A stretch of DNA of 64,000 nucleotides from the NCBI RefSeq assembly GCF_964340395.1, contig NC_135557.1, forward strand, positions 8,375,209 through 8,439,208, given 5' to 3'. The position numbers were made by a program, and so were the translations under genes. Positions 47,101-59,470 of this stretch are shown in pieces (position 1 is the stretch's first letter; the number at the start of each line of letters is the position of its first letter). Source of the stretch: Glandiceps talaboti. Its lineage: Eukaryota > Hemichordata > Enteropneusta > Spengelidae. The notes below the pieces were generated by a model. The model saw nothing but the letters and a program-made list of their open reading frames with translations. It did not search any database and was not told the DNA's origin.

Positions 47101-47514
47101 TAAAAACACTCCACATGTCGTACCAGGACCTTATTATTTCCACCCACCTGTGTATAACAATGGAGGTCAAATAGGGTCAATCTGATAAGATACTGTTATC
47201 ATATCCTTATAAATATCAGATATGAAATACCAGCCTTTGTGTTACCGTGCAGCCTACATTAGAATTCTCACGTAGCCAAGGTCACATAAAAACTAGACCA
47301 AGTTCGCAAATATTAAAACACCAGTCCAGTATAACTTAACATTAAATCTTGTAAAATTCACAGGATCAGTGACCGAACTTTAATAGCGAGTGCGTTAAAC
47401 TGCAATGACTCCTACACATGCCACAACTAATACAATCTAACTCCGCTAATAATATGTTTGTAATTTAAAAAAAAAATCCATTACAGTCATGTGATACACT
47501 GCTCCCATTTATTA

Positions 47515-48021
47515 CCTCCCTAAGGGTACGGGAGGTATTAAAAGGGATGTCTGTCTGACTATCTGTCTATCTATCAATCTGTCTGTCTGTCTGTCTGTCT
47601 GTGTCATCATTTTCATCAAAACGGCTAGCTCAATTAGACTGAAATTTGGTACATATAATGTTATGGGTAATGGATAGACCTGATAAGTTTTTGAGTGAGA
47701 TCTGTTCAAGTTAATTATGAAAATTTGCATATCAATGAAATCAACTAATAACGTACATGTTAACCATTAGAAAACATATGTCCTACAAAGTTTCTTGATG
47801 TACCTCAGAACAGTCTTAATGAATAATTTGCATAATTAATGATTTTCGGTAATTAGGCTGTATCTTAAGACTGTATGCTTCAATTTCAATACAATTCAGT
47901 ACAAACGCCACGTTAACCATAACAAATTGAATGTCCTATAAAGTTTGCTGATGTATACCCTACAGTGTCAATGAATAATTTGCATAATTAATGATTTTAG
48001 GTAAGAGAGAGAGAGAAAGAC

Positions 48022-48072
<51 letters not shown>

Positions 48073-48090
48073 TACAGAGAGGAAGGGAGA
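47515..48090. repeat. Old dispersed repeat with CTGT and ACAG microsatellites
   Basis: Begins CCTCCCTAAGGGTACGGGAG and includes CTGT repeats (47578-47601). It also has two similar inner pieces (TGAATAATTTGCATAATTAA near 47819 and 47971) and an ACAG run at 48021-48070. No coding content. Confidence 0.6.
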
Positions 48091-48180
48091 GGAGTCACAG
48101 TGAGTTAGTGTGTGTGACGTACTCGTGTCTGGTATTTTACATCTGGTTTCAATATTTTTCAATTTTTTTTATTTACAGTT

Positions 48181-48319
48181 TTTACATTCTAGAGTTGCAC
48201 GAAATGCATTGTAGTATCAGGAGCCAGTCCGGTATTAAATGTATTAAATATATTATATGCAAGCTCCCCGGACCGTCGCCCGGTACTAAAATGTATTTCG
48301 TGCAACTCTAGAATGTCAA
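48181..48319. mobile_element. 139-bp foldback (MITE-like) element
   Basis: The two arms of about 50 bp are near-perfect inverted repeats (CATTCTAGAGTTGCACGAAA against TTTCGTGCAACTCTAGAATG), so RNA or single-stranded DNA would form a long hairpin. A third, diverged copy of the right arm follows at about 48323-48401, pointing to partial tandem duplication. Confidence 0.8.
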
Positions 48320-48711
48320 AAATGTATTAAATGTATTAAATGTAAGCTCCTCGGACGATCGTCTGATACTAAAATTTATTTCATGCAATTCTTGAATGTA
48401 AAAAATGTATCATATGTATTACATGTATTAAATGGAAGCTCTACCTTTATCATGATTACAAATAAGCAAGGTGAACGGAGAAAATTATTATCCTTGCAAT
48501 AGTCTTAAAGTAAACTGTTGAGCCTTCTAGAATCATGAGAATGGTACACAATCACATCAAGTAACACCAGACTTTGATTACTTAAAAGTTCGAGCGACTA
48601 TTGAGACAAATTAAAACAGCAACATTTACAGAGTTGTAATTGTTATACTAGAATAAATTTAATCGATTTTGTATGTGTAAATATAATGTTCGTGCCGTCT
48701 TTCCTCCACAG

Positions 48712-48885
48712 GGAAACCTCGATAAAGGTACCACAACCCCCATCTAATAGATTCAACATTTGCCCGGATATCACTTGGATAGAGTGGATAGGTCTAATGG
48801 ATTTGAAAAGAAATGGTTTCAGAGAATGAGTGATAAGAAAGCTACCTCTAAAATAGCATATAAATGAAGTACAGAGGATATGTAG
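48712..48885 (+). pseudogene. BUD13 terminal exon, broken copy 1
   Basis: Acceptor TCCTCCACAG is intact. The sequence aligns with copy 2 and with the conserved C-terminus of BUD13, a RES-complex subunit needed for spliceosome activation and for retention of unspliced pre-mRNA. Readable pieces are [20 protein letters not shown] and IAYK. Lesions are a lost base after CCTCGATA, another disruption around CATTTGCCCGGATATCA, and TGG changed to TGA within the AYKW motif. Confidence 0.85.
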
Positions 48886-49189
48886 ATTGACAATATACCT
48901 GGAATTACTGGTACGACAGACTCTCATACCTGTAGTGGATTCTGAGTTACCTTGTTTACAAGTACTAATCTATGTTGTTTAATCAAAACACTTGACATTT
49001 ATTATCTACTAGAGATAAATGCAATACAATTCAAGATTAGAAGAAACTTTGTATTAGTAGATAAAGTTACTGTTAGCTCCTGTTTGTAAATAAGTAGGAT
49101 AACAGGTTAATTTTAAGTTTATTTTGGTAAAATATATGCCAACATTCCAAATATGATTTGTCTAGACCGTAACGCTATAAATGTATGTT

Positions 49190-49855
49190 TAATACTATAT
49201 TCACACTGTAAACATACTTACTGGTTTTTACTATAATTGTAAATTTAATACTATATTCACACTGTAAACATGCATACTGGTTTTTACTTTAATTGTAAGT
49301 TTAATACTATATTCACACTGTAAACATACATACTGGTTTTTACTATAATTGTAAGTTTAATACTATATTCACACTGAAAACATACATACTGGTTTTTACT
49401 ATAGTTGTAAGTTTAATAATATGTTCAACATGAAAACATACATACTGGTTTTTACTATAATTGTTAGTTTAATACTATATTCACACTGTAAACATACATA
49501 CTGGTTTTTACTATAATTGTAAGTTTAATACTATATTCACACTGTAAACATACATACTGGTTTTTACTATAATTGATAGTTTAATACTATATTTACACTG
49601 TAAACATACATACTGGCTTTTACTATAATTGTTAGTTTAATACTATATTCACACTGTAAACATACATACTGGTTTTTACTATAATTGTAAGTTTAATACT
49701 ATATTCACACTGTAAACATACATACTGGTTTTTACTTTAATTGTTAGTTTAATACTATATTCACATTACTGAAAACATACATACTGGTTTTTACTGTAAT
49801 TGTTAGTTTAATACTCTATTCACACTGTAACTATATATACTGGTTTTTACTTTAA
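49190..49855. repeat. 56-bp minisatellite, about 12 units
   Basis: Units contain TTTAATACTATATTCACACT, GTAAACATACATACTGGTTT and TTACTATAATTGTAAG. The same unit recurs at 62505-62745 and 63105-63280. It is absent from the equivalent place in copy 2 of the duplication. Confidence 0.95.
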
Positions 49856-50400
49856 AGTCCATCTTACAGTTTATATGTGATCATTCCATAGACGGATGAC
49901 CTGATTTGACCGATTACTTGACGTCACAGCACAGTCCGAAGTCTACGTCCGACCCTGTGTTACTTCCGTATACATAGTCGCCATATTACCAATTAGCGTT
50001 ATTCGCCAGGTGACGCAATCATTCGTTACTTTTTGACTGACATAGGCTACCACAGCTGAGAAAACTACAGAATAATATATCTGTAACTGTATGTAAATTT
50101 TACTATTGTTGTCTTTTCATTAACGATGTGAACTCAGTCTGTCTCGCTTTTTTCAAAGGTAAGATTGAATGTACTCGTCCCGGTGCGGAGTGATGGTATT
50201 TACTTTACCCACTGTAACACTCGATGTACTGATTTGCAAGTTATACACCACAGTCACTTGTGATAATAATATTCTAGTCTACCATTCTACCAATCACCGG
50301 CGACGGTATAATTTGAGTATCTTAAAAAATACCTTTATAACGGCCTACAAAATGATCATCCTGGAATAGAATATTACAGTCCATTTCCTTAGACTGTGTC
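49855..50400 (+). promoter_or_regulatory. Promoter-like block, copy 1 (CRE + YY1)
   Basis: Contains a full palindromic CRE, TGACGTCA, at 49919-49926 and a full YY1-type site, GTCGCCATATT, at 49977-49987. Donor-like TTCAAAG|GTAAGATT follows near 50158. Three paralogous copies in the window keep both motifs at nearly constant spacing. Which gene it would serve is unknown, and none was recognised downstream in this copy. Strand is assigned from the donor-like site. Confidence 0.45.
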
Positions 50401-50410
50401 AAAGCTACTA

Positions 50411-50952
50411 TGAACTATCGAGATCATGGTAAATACATGTAAATAATTACTACAGGGTAAGGTTCGTTTATTGCTTCGTAAACTTTCCAAGTTTTCAAAC
50501 GTAAATAATTTGAACAGAGAGATGTTGAGATGTTGGTACAATATTATACCATGGTAACCAATGTCTAGTCTATCAGCTAGCCCTCGGATGTTCTTCCGAT
50601 AAAATACGACACTCAGCCGAACAACGCTATCGAGGATGGAACATCGGGCAAGCCCTCACATGCGAACTTCGTTCGCTTATAGTTATAGCATCGAAAGAAA
50701 GCCCGAACGTCTAGCAGCAAGACTAACCAATGTCATACTTGTACTTTTAATAATTACATCAACAATTTAATATGCATATAGGTAAGATGACAATGAAGAC
50801 TGCAACTAATAAATAGAGACAGAGACAGATGACTGATTAAAAAATAGATTTGGACTCTTTGATGTAAACAATAATAACAACAATAACAACAGCCTGTTTC
50901 AATAAATGTTAGGGGGCGACTTCCACGGGAATGGGCGTGTCTTTGTAGGCCT

Positions 50953-51013
<61 letters not shown>

Positions 51014-51880
51014 TCTGTCATTTAACTAGCATATACACATGATACTCCTATGGCTACTAGTACATGTCCTTTTTTAAGGTCCTTACCGGGGGAGGGGGAG
51101 GGGGGAGACAATATCCATCACACTAGCAATCATTGTGATGCTGTTTCTCTCCTAAAGCAAGCCCTATCTGCAAGTATTGGTTAGAGCCCAAATGTGCGAT
51201 ATCCTGATCTCCAAATCCCACATATATTTGCAATGTAATCTCTTATTTCTGTATGGATACTGAAGTCGATTGCCACTGCTGGTTAATGTCGTTTACAATA
51301 CAATTGTACATCTCCAGCATGTAGGAAGGGGTACCATATAATTGCACATATAAAATCGCTGTGTAGCATGTGCATTTGGGTAAACAACGAAAATTATCGG
51401 GTTCATGGGCGGGGGCATAATTTTGTGCGAGGGAAAGAGGGGGGGGGTACGAAATTCTATTTAACGAACAAGTGTTTTCCTCAGTCCCCTTCTTTGCTTT
51501 GAATTCTTCTTGTTCCCTTAGGATAGTCAATGACTATATGCATCCCTTAAATAATTATTTCACTAAGCTCCCATCTGGTCACAGTTACATAATGCCTCTT
51601 GCAAGGAAAACTCTTTTTTAAAAGATCGTTCGTTCCAACAGCTGTGTCTATTTTAAACTCACTGTAAAGTCCTTTTTAAACTCACTGTATGTATATGTAC
51701 ATGTTGTACTTGTGTAAATTGTTTGTGAATTGTGTTTTGAGCCGAAAGACAAATTTCCGCATTCATATACGGATAAAGTTATTGAATTGAATTGAATAGT
51801 GATATTTATTCATTCATGTACGTCATGTCACAATCAACGTAAAAAAACTTTTGTTACAATTTTTGTTGCCACTGTTCCTT
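50411..51880. other. Intergenic, AT microsatellite at 50957-51010
   Basis: TA dinucleotide run of about 27 units. A G-rich stretch lies at 51088-51107. The rest shows nothing coding. Confidence 0.4.
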
Positions 51881-51889
51881 CTTTCTCTC

Positions 51890-52022
<133 letters not shown>

Positions 52023-53037
52023 TTAAACCTGGTTAATTACAGTATCGTTATTTTGCAGATTGAACTACAGATAAATTTGCGGGTCGATTTGTGGGTCGTT
52101 TAAAACGCCAACAATTTGTATAAAATCAACCTATTTGAAAACAAATATAAGCTTACAACAACAAAAAATGACAAATGAATACATTTATATACATGCATTA
52201 CAGAGCTGAGTTTGGGTAATTGTTGATATTGAACAGAATTCAGTAGTAACGTCTCCACGTCAAACCAGTCTGTACCAGGATCTTATCTAGGACTCGATCT
52301 TAGGGGAAATAATCTCAAACAGACATAGAAATTACTTTTGGGTCGAATGACATATACGATTTCCAGCAATTAATCGAACTCCTTAATTCATTTGCAGCCA
52401 GGAATAAAAGTTCCTTTTGATGTCTTTGTCTATGTGAAGTTCTGCTCTCTGAGGGCATTCCAAACAATGTCCTTCGATCAAGGCCTTCTTGCAATCTGAC
52501 AAGTATTTTTGAAAAAAATCCATTGTGCTTCAACCGTATACGTCACCAACATTTTATTTAAACTAATTTTCATTCCGTAATACAAATATGAGTAACAAAC
52601 AAATTGTTCACAGCAAAATTCACTCTCTTTTCCTTATTTAGAAAATATTCATCAAAACAGTTAATTCAATCCAGAAATAAACAGTTGAATAATCATTCTA
52701 GAAAGTTCTTACTTAAAACAGCTGTTGAAAGTCATTTGAGGTACAATTTATCACTTGTTGTGACACCTATATGACCTCTACTTATTAAGATAGAATAACA
52801 TGACCTAACCCTTTGCTCTGTCCCATTAATCAATTTGACCTTACATGCGTCTTCTTGTCATGGCAAGATAATGTTTATTTACTCGGAACAAAACGTTTAC
52901 AATTTATGAAGTGCACTATCCTACCAGGTACCCATTTAGACATTTAGTTGGGTTATTCAAATCTTTGTAAATGACTGTACGTGGTCAGAAACAGATGCCA
53001 CCAGCGACACACAGATAAGAAGATTCAGACCATGTGA
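52023..53037. other. No feature recognised
   Basis: AT-rich sequence. A 72-codon minus-strand frame at 52315-52533 has no recognisable content. Confidence 0.35.
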
Positions 53038-53222
53038 TCTCTATTTGTAAGCACTACGAGACAATGTGTTAGCAAACATATTATGTGGTATGTACATGCA
53101 GTAATTTCTATTTGTAAACACTACGAGACAATGTGTTAGCAAACATATTATGTGGCATGTACATGCAGTAATTTCTATTTGTAAGCACTACGAGACAATG
53201 TGTTAGCAAACATATTATAATA
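53038..53222. repeat. Three tandem copies of about 65 bp
   Basis: Units share ATTTCTATTTGTAA(G/A)CACT, ACGAGACAATGTGTTAGCAA and ACATATTATGTGG. The third is cut short by the adjacent SINE, whose ATT tail begins there. Confidence 0.9.
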
Positions 53223-53565
53223 ATAATGTTGGGTTCTTATATAGCGCTTTCCCACACCGTGCTCAAAGCGCTTTACAATTTATTACCCCTGGCTCGGATC
53301 AGAACGGCACAACGGCCCTTTAGTCCCCGGGGAGCATACATTGCAGCCATTTCAGCGCATAGGATTAAAGCCTTCACATTGCAACCTACATCCTACCAGG
53401 TCCCCAATTATACAGCTGGGTTGACTGAAGCACAGTCGTGGTTCAAATCTTGCCCAAGGACTTTAGCCACTCAGAAACAAACAGCATGCAGCGACAGGGC
53501 TCGAACCTGCAGCCTGTAGATTCCAAGCCGGTCACGCTAACCATTCACCCATCATGACTCCACGA
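53218..53565 (-). mobile_element. tRNA-derived SINE (Meta-type)
   Basis: On the minus strand it begins with a tRNA-like head holding a box A-like TGGTTAGCGTGACCGG and a canonical box B GGTTCGAGCCC. It ends with the widely conserved tail domain (GCGCTTTGAGCACGGTGTGG, then AAAGCGCTATATAAGAACCC) and an ATT-rich tail. Such SINEs are made by RNA polymerase III and moved by a partner LINE sharing the tail. Length of about 350 bp fits a complete copy. It lies just upstream of copy 2 of the segmental duplication. Confidence 0.82.
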
Positions 53566-53884
53566 TTATGTAGATCGATGTCATGTCAATCGTACTTAAC
53601 ACTTGTTCTCGTCCAGAAAGTCTCTTTAATACGTATGACAACATTTGATTAAAACAAAGAACAGAAACAATACAGGAGACACCAGATATCCATAAAATTA
53701 AGACATAACCACTTCAACAATATAATAACATTGACGAAATCTGAACTTGAATAACGAATTTCTCTATCAACCAAAGATCAGATGGAAGGTGATTCTACAG
53801 TTTTGGTGCATATAACAATAAAAGCCCTATCACCATATAATTTGGAAGTTTTTTTCCCCATGTACGTATTAAATAGAAAACAGG

Positions 53885-54990
53885 CTTCAATCTCACTTCA
53901 AGATTCTCAAGTAGCTCGGAGCTGACCCCATGGTGGATAATTTTGAACACATTACATCGAATCTTGAAACGAATCCTTCCATCAACTGGGATCCAGTGTA
54001 ACTCTTTAGTATAGGAGTCATATCAGAATGACGACAAATCCTCCTTGTGGCAACCAGCAGAGCAGAGCAATTCTGAATGTGTTGGAGTTTGTTGATTATA
54101 TACACAGGTAACCCGAAACAAACAAAAAAACTATTACAATAATCCAACTTTGTCATCAAAAATACATGAACTAATTTTTCAGTGCTAGTCTGGTCTAAAT
54201 GTTCCGAATTTTACCTAACCACCAAAGGTGAATGAGACGCCTTCCTACAAACTTAATGTATATGCTCGTCCATCAGTCCGAAAGAGTCCATGATAACACA
54301 TAAGTCACGCACTACAGCTGGTTGCGAAATCTTTACATCTCCCACCCGGATATCCGATGCGACACACCAAGAACCAGTCCCACTGTTGCAAGATGAGAAC
54401 CAAACAAGTTCTGTCTTCCCATCATTGAGTGCCAACTTATTGGTCATCATCCAATTACGGATCTTATCCACGCAGGCTTCTAGATACGAAGAACTACAGT
54501 GAGGTCGGCATGGGCGTCACATGTGATATATAGTTGGGAGTGGTCAGCATAAATAACCGAATTTAAGCCGTGGCGGGCGCATGTTCACCGCGAGACATAA
54601 ATATCTCGAGGTGAGTGGACTTGCGCGATCACAGAAACACATGTTATTTACACCCTCTCATATACAGTTGGCTAAACCCGTTAATATTATCGATATTATT
54701 AATATTTTCTTGTATTCTGATAGAAACATTCTGATACGTATCTCGGGAAACAAGTGCCTGTGGGTATACTTTCTTCAAAAGGTGTGTATCCAACACCATT
54801 GATCATGACTTAACGGACACTAGCTGCGTTCTACCCTCCTTGAGAAATGGCTGGAACTAGTTTAAAACAGTGCCCTGCATCAGTGCCAAAAACGAGAACA
54901 CAGCATGTCCAAGCGAATGTCATGGTCGATTGTGTCAAATGCCGCCAACAAATCCAAAAGTACAAGAATGACATGATGTTGCTTATCCAA
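53885..54990 (-). mobile_element. LINE reverse transcriptase fragment, copy 2
   Basis: The minus strand carries RT blocks in two open stretches: 54471-54253 (RNWMMTNKLALNDGKTELVW, and a diverged VVRDLCVIMDSF) and 54159-53893 (KLDYCNSFFVCFGLPVYIIN, then KLQHIQNCSALLVATRR, then SAPSYLRILK), the typical C-terminal LINE pattern. Upstream, near 54930, is a remnant of an (A)FDTIDHDI-type block. It is interrupted by a partial copy of the 338-bp TIR family at 54612-54762. Frameshifted and inactive. Confidence 0.85.
54612..54762. mobile_element. Partial copy of the 338-bp TIR family
   Basis: Closely matches 16851-17001 (GGTGAGTGGACTTG, GCGATCACAGAAACA, TATACAGTTGGCTAAAC, GAAACAAGTGCCTGTG). The left half is missing. 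Confidence 0.75.
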
Positions 54991-55354
54991 GACATTTGAA
55001 TATGCTATCATGTCTATTATATAGTACACCCACGTGGGTTCACGTTCGGAGCTCATTCAATCACCAAATGTAAATTATGTATCGTAGGACACAGAAATCA
55101 TGGAGATCTCAATTAAACACATTCAGCATTTCGTACGAAGACCTTATTATTTCCACACCCACCTGTAGGTAATAATAGAGGTCAAATGGGGTCAATCTGA
55201 TAAGGTACTGTTATCATCCTTATCAGTAAAACGTCAAATTTGACATACCAGCCTTTATGTTTCCATACAGCCTACCTGAGAATTCTCACGTAGTCAAGGT
55301 CTCATAAATAAACAGACCAGCTTAGCAATTATTGAAACACCTCAGTGTCCAGTA

Positions 55355-55622
55355 TAGACTCTCTCACAGTCTGAAGCTTCGCATAAATAGCTAAAAATTC
55401 AGTTGTTTTGTATGTATCTACTGCATAATTGTACTCATATACTAGTAATCCCAGTATCCCTAGCCCTAAAACATTAACAAAATGTTAGCCCTATGTGATC
55501 AATGAGGGCGCACAGTACAGGGCTAGGGATACTGGGACGAGTACAATTATGCAGTAGATACATACAAAACAACCCAAGTTTTAGCTATTTATGCGAAGCT
55601 TCGTGTACTATGAGAGAGTCTA
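55355..55622. mobile_element. 268-bp foldback element with 9-bp target duplication
   Basis: Starts TAGACTCTCTC and ends GAGAGAGTCTA. The arms of about 100 bp pair almost throughout (GAAGCTTCGCATAAATAGCT; TATGTATCTACTGCATAATT; CCCAGTATCCCTAGCCCT). It is flanked by TGTCCAGTA at 55346-55354 and 55623-55631. The paralogous site in copy 1, near 47325-47345, has a single CCAGTATAAC and no insert, giving a natural empty site. The 9-bp duplication is more like Mutator-type than hAT (8 bp) elements, but the class is open. Confidence 0.88.
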
Positions 55623-55759
55623 TGTCCAGTATATAACTGAACTTTAAATAGTTTAAAATTCACAGGATCAGCTACAGCACTTAGCGAGTATGATATACAG
55701 CAATACTTTGTACGCACACACATGTTACATACAACAACCAACATAATCTAACTCCACTA

Positions 55760-56952
55760 ATATGTTTGAGTAAGACAGAGAGAGACAGAAGCAAACTTTA
55801 AAGAGGTCACATTGTACAAAGTTGACTGCAACACATATGTATGACGTCACACACGTTTTTAGATGTTCAGAGTGTAATGAGTGAACTAACAACGCGTAAC
55901 CAAACTTGATTACTGGAGGTCAAAAGATTTGTTCTACTTATTGATACAACTGACATTTATGCAGAATCATACCACGTCTGTTAGTGACACGTCATCAAAC
56001 TAAGAATACACATTTTAGATTTCAACTCGAATATGTGACAAATTAGAAGAACTAAAAACATAAACGTGCTCTTTTGTCACACATATATTAATTGTAAATT
56101 ATCTGTACATGTAATTATAAAACAACAATATGAATATGAATATTAATCACTTATAAGAAATTGTCATGTGACCGCTGTCTTCTAGCATGTAATGCTCATC
56201 TACTGTCTACTATATGAAGATCATGTTTATCAGGTGCTAAAGACGCATTTTCATGTTTTATGGACAATAAAGTATATCTAATACTTAATAAATTGTCTTT
56301 CTGGTGCACTAAATCTCAGACCACTGAGATTAAATCTACGTATATCATGACTACAAATAAGCAAGCTGAATGAGATTATCCTTACAATAGTCTTAACTTA
56401 AATTATGAGTTCTACTAGAATGGTTACACAATGTAACACCAGACTTTGATTACTTAAAAGTTCGTTCGACTATTTAGACAAAACACTAAAATTTACAGAG
56501 TTGTTCGTACCGACTGTGGTCAAACTTATTATCTGATGTTCATCCTCCCCATGGCGATAATTTAAATGATAAAAAAGTTAATATGAAACTGTGATGAGGT
56601 GATTTGACAGCTGGTACCATGATAATGTTATTTACACACACTTTTATCAGTTGTCATCTTATCTTATAAACTAGGTGAATTGAGGTATATTGAACACTGC
56701 TAAATCTGTAGAAAAATAAACTGACTTAATCATCACCGATTGTGACAGCCTGTCTACAGCATCAACTGCTCCCCAAACAATTGACCCCTCCCCGACTACC
56801 CCCCCCCCCCGACAAACTATCACGTAGATGAATGTCTACCTCAGTATGTGGGGGTATCGCATGATGTATGTGCCTGTCCACATCAATTGAGCAATGACTA
56901 CACCATTGCTCGTTTTACTATCATGATACATCAGAAGTAGAACGAATGCTAG
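55760..56952. other. Duplication copy 2, middle part
   Basis: 56335-56510 matches 48430-48600. The rest, including a run of Cs at 56801-56810, shows no gene. The upstream BUD13 exons expected here were not recognised. Confidence 0.4.
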
Positions 56953-57405
56953 CGTTGTCACAGACACGTAGGGTAGACAGGCTGTGATTGTGGTGAACGA
57001 TTATGTAGCGTAGTCACAGACACGTAGGGGAGACAGACTGTGATTGTGATGAACGATTATGTGGCGTAGTCACAGACACGTATGGTAGACAGGCTGTGAT
57101 TGTGGTGAACGATTATGTAGCGTAGTCACAGACACATAGGATAGACAGGCTGTGATTGTGGTGAACGATTATGTAGCGTGGTCACAGACACGTAGGGGAG
57201 ACAGACTGTGATTGTGGTGAACGATTATGTAGCGTAGTCACAGACACGTAGGGGAGACAGACTGTGATTGTGGTGAACGATTATGTAGTGTAGTCACAGA
57301 CATGTAGGGGAGACAGACTGTGATTGTGGTGAACGATTATGTAGCGTAGTCACAGACACGTGGGGGAGACAGACTGTGATTGGGGTGAACGATTATGTAG
57401 CGTAG
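56953..57405. repeat. 56-bp minisatellite, eight units
   Basis: Units contain GTAGCGTAGTCACAGACACG, TAGGGGAGACAGACTGTGAT and TGTGGTGAACGATTAT. It is present only in copy 2 of the duplication. Confidence 0.95.
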
Positions 57406-57766
57406 TTTACATTAAAGGCAGACGTTCGTAGGCATCAACTCCACATATGAAGGTATTAGTGTTGAAATGTATTATACAAGAATTATTGATATCCACAAGT
57501 ATGCAAACTACAGTAGCGAGTGAACTTACATGACCCAAGGACGAATAATATTATTTTTAAACAGCTGACTAATCATTTACAAAGTATGTATTAAACCTGT
57601 ATTGAAATAATTTACTTTTGTAACATTGAATTACCTTTGACCCGTATCTCAGTCAACGCTCTGATAAGCCATATATCAATACTCATAAATATTAACATTA
57701 TACTAGAATAAATTTAATCGATTTTGTATGTGTAAATATAATGTTCGTGCCGTCATTCCTCCACAG

Positions 57767-57937
57767 GGAAACCTCGATACAAGGTACCACAACCCCCACT
57801 TAACAGATTCAACATTTGGCCGGGATATCGCTGGGATGGAGTGGATAGGTCTAATGGAAAAGAAATGGTTTCAGAGAATGAGTGATAAGAAAGCTACCTC
57901 TGAAATAGCATATAAATGGAGTACAGAGGATATGTAG
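57767..57937 (+). pseudogene. BUD13 terminal exon, broken copy 2
   Basis: Acceptor CCTCCACAG is intact. The first part reads [20 protein letters not shown] followed by [10 protein letters not shown], the near-invariant BUD13 signature. The C-terminus reads [20 protein letters not shown] then STEDM and a TAG at 57935-57937, the family's usual end. The two parts are in different frames because five bases present in copy 1 (ATTTG after TCTAATGG) are missing here. Otherwise this copy is better preserved than copy 1. It lacks upstream exons and cannot encode a normal C-terminus as written. Confidence 0.88.
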
Positions 57938-58019
57938 ATTGACAATAGACAGATTAAGTAGTTTTATCAGCTGTAATTACTGGTACGACAGACTTTCATA
58001 CCTGTAGTGGATTCTGAGA

Positions 58020-58916
58020 TTGTCAAGATCAACATTATCATTTTGGATCAATTAAGGGCGAGATCAAAAGTTCAATGTAGGATGAACAATTCTTTCACTT
58101 AGGCCTCAGCTGTGCTCCCCCCTCCCTTTTAACTAAATGGGCGAAAATTGAAAATTGCTTCAAACCGCACAATCAATGTCAAATCAGTATGTACTGCTAT
58201 GGATATAAAACTAGTATGTAGTTTATAATGAATAGTTCTTTTATTGCCACGATTTACTATAGCAAAAATTCTTCCATTTCTCGATTTGACATTTTTAAAA
58301 GACATATTTGTATTAAGGGGTACAAAACACCAATTAAAATTAAATCGATTTTGTAGGATGAGAACTAAAATGACTCAAACCCACCCCACCCCACCCCTTT
58401 ATTAAAAGAATTTAGTTTTTAGTTCAATTTTACAACTCAAATATCTATTTTTCTGTTCTATATTCCATTTTACAATTCGTCATTCCAAAACTGAATGCAA
58501 TTAAACAATTGAACTTTCATTTCTGAATGAAATTTTACAACTCAACTTTCCATTTTTTAATTTTGTATTCTATTTTCCATGTTTAATTTTGTATTCTATT
58601 GTACAGTTCGAGATTCGACTACTCTGCTTCCTGTTTCATTCGACTACTCATTCTTCTAAACCCAATTTCACAGTTACACATTTGATTTCAGGGTTCCACT
58701 ATTCGACATTACATTTCTCAGTTCAACATTGTATTTCCCAGTTCAACATTCTATTTCTCAGTTCAACATTTTGATTTCACGGTTCTACGATTCAACATTT
58801 TATCTTACAAATCAACATCACTACCTTCAATCTTAGTGTTCTAAATTTGATTTCACAATTAACATAACAAATTTGAATTTGGATATTCGAAATGCGCTGA
58901 TACACTTGACTTACAG
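58020..58916. other. AT-rich, degenerate TTCAACATT-type repeats
   Basis: 58430-58830 holds irregular repeats of (T)TTC(A)ACATT and TTCTATTTTCCA-like sequence. No gene was recognised. Confidence 0.4.
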
Positions 58917-59470
58917 ATTGAAGCCCATCTTACATAGTCATATGTGATCAGTCATTAAACAGATGACCTGATTTGACCGATGACTTGACGTCACAACAAA
59001 GTCCGAAGTCTACGTCCCACCCTGTGTTGCTTCCGTGTGCATCGTCGCCATATTACCAATTAGCGTTCTTCGCCAAGTGAAGCAATCATTCGTTACTTTC
59101 TGACGGTGACATAGGCTACCACAGCTGACAGACTATAGGATCATCGATCTGTAGATGTAAGTAAATTCTTACTATTGGTGTCTTCTCGTTGACAATTTAA
59201 ACTCGGTATATCTCTTTTTTGAAAGGTAAGATCGAATGTACTAGTCACGGGCTGATGTATTTATTCTACCCATTGTAACACTCGATGTGTCGATTTGCAA
59301 GTTATACACCACAGTCACTTGTGAGCTAATATTCTATTCCAGGATGATAATATTCTAGTCTACTATTTTCCGGAGCAATCACCGGTGGCGGTATGTTTTG
59401 AATATCGTCAGTAAATACCTAATAACGACATTATTTTGTATTGTGATCATCCTGGAATAGAATATTAGCT
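58917..59470 (+). promoter_or_regulatory. Promoter-like block, copy 2 (CRE + YY1)
   Basis: TGACGTCA at 58986-58993 and GTCGCCATATT at 59044-59054 (58 bp between their starts, as in copy 1). Donor-like GATGTAAGTAAA near 59154 and GAAAG|GTAAGATC near 59226. An internal duplication (CCAGGATGATAATATTCTAG) is special to this copy. Confidence 0.45.

Larger units (their letters stand above)
46350..50410. repeat. Segmental duplication, copy 1
   Basis: Collinear with 53880-59470, with landmarks: the LINE fragment (46350-47100 vs 53880-54990), GGTCAATCTGATAAG (47175 vs 55192), CCAGTATAAC (47330 vs 55350/55630), AATCTAACTCC(G/A)CTAAT (47437 vs 55745), GACTTTGATTACTTAAAAGT (48570 vs 56443), the BUD13 exon (48712 vs 57767), and the CRE/YY1 block (49850-50400 vs 58917-59470). 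A third, partial copy is at 62860-63850. Confidence 0.9.
53880..59470. repeat. Segmental duplication, copy 2
   Basis: Paralogous and collinear with 46350-50410. It is longer because it carries extra insertions: the TIR family piece (54612-54762), a foldback element (55355-55622), a 56-bp array (56953-57405) and sequence at 58020-58916. Confidence 0.9.

Noticed and set aside
46750-47103. 117-residue + strand ORF
   Set aside because: Antisense to the LINE reverse transcriptase blocks, which are readable on the minus strand.
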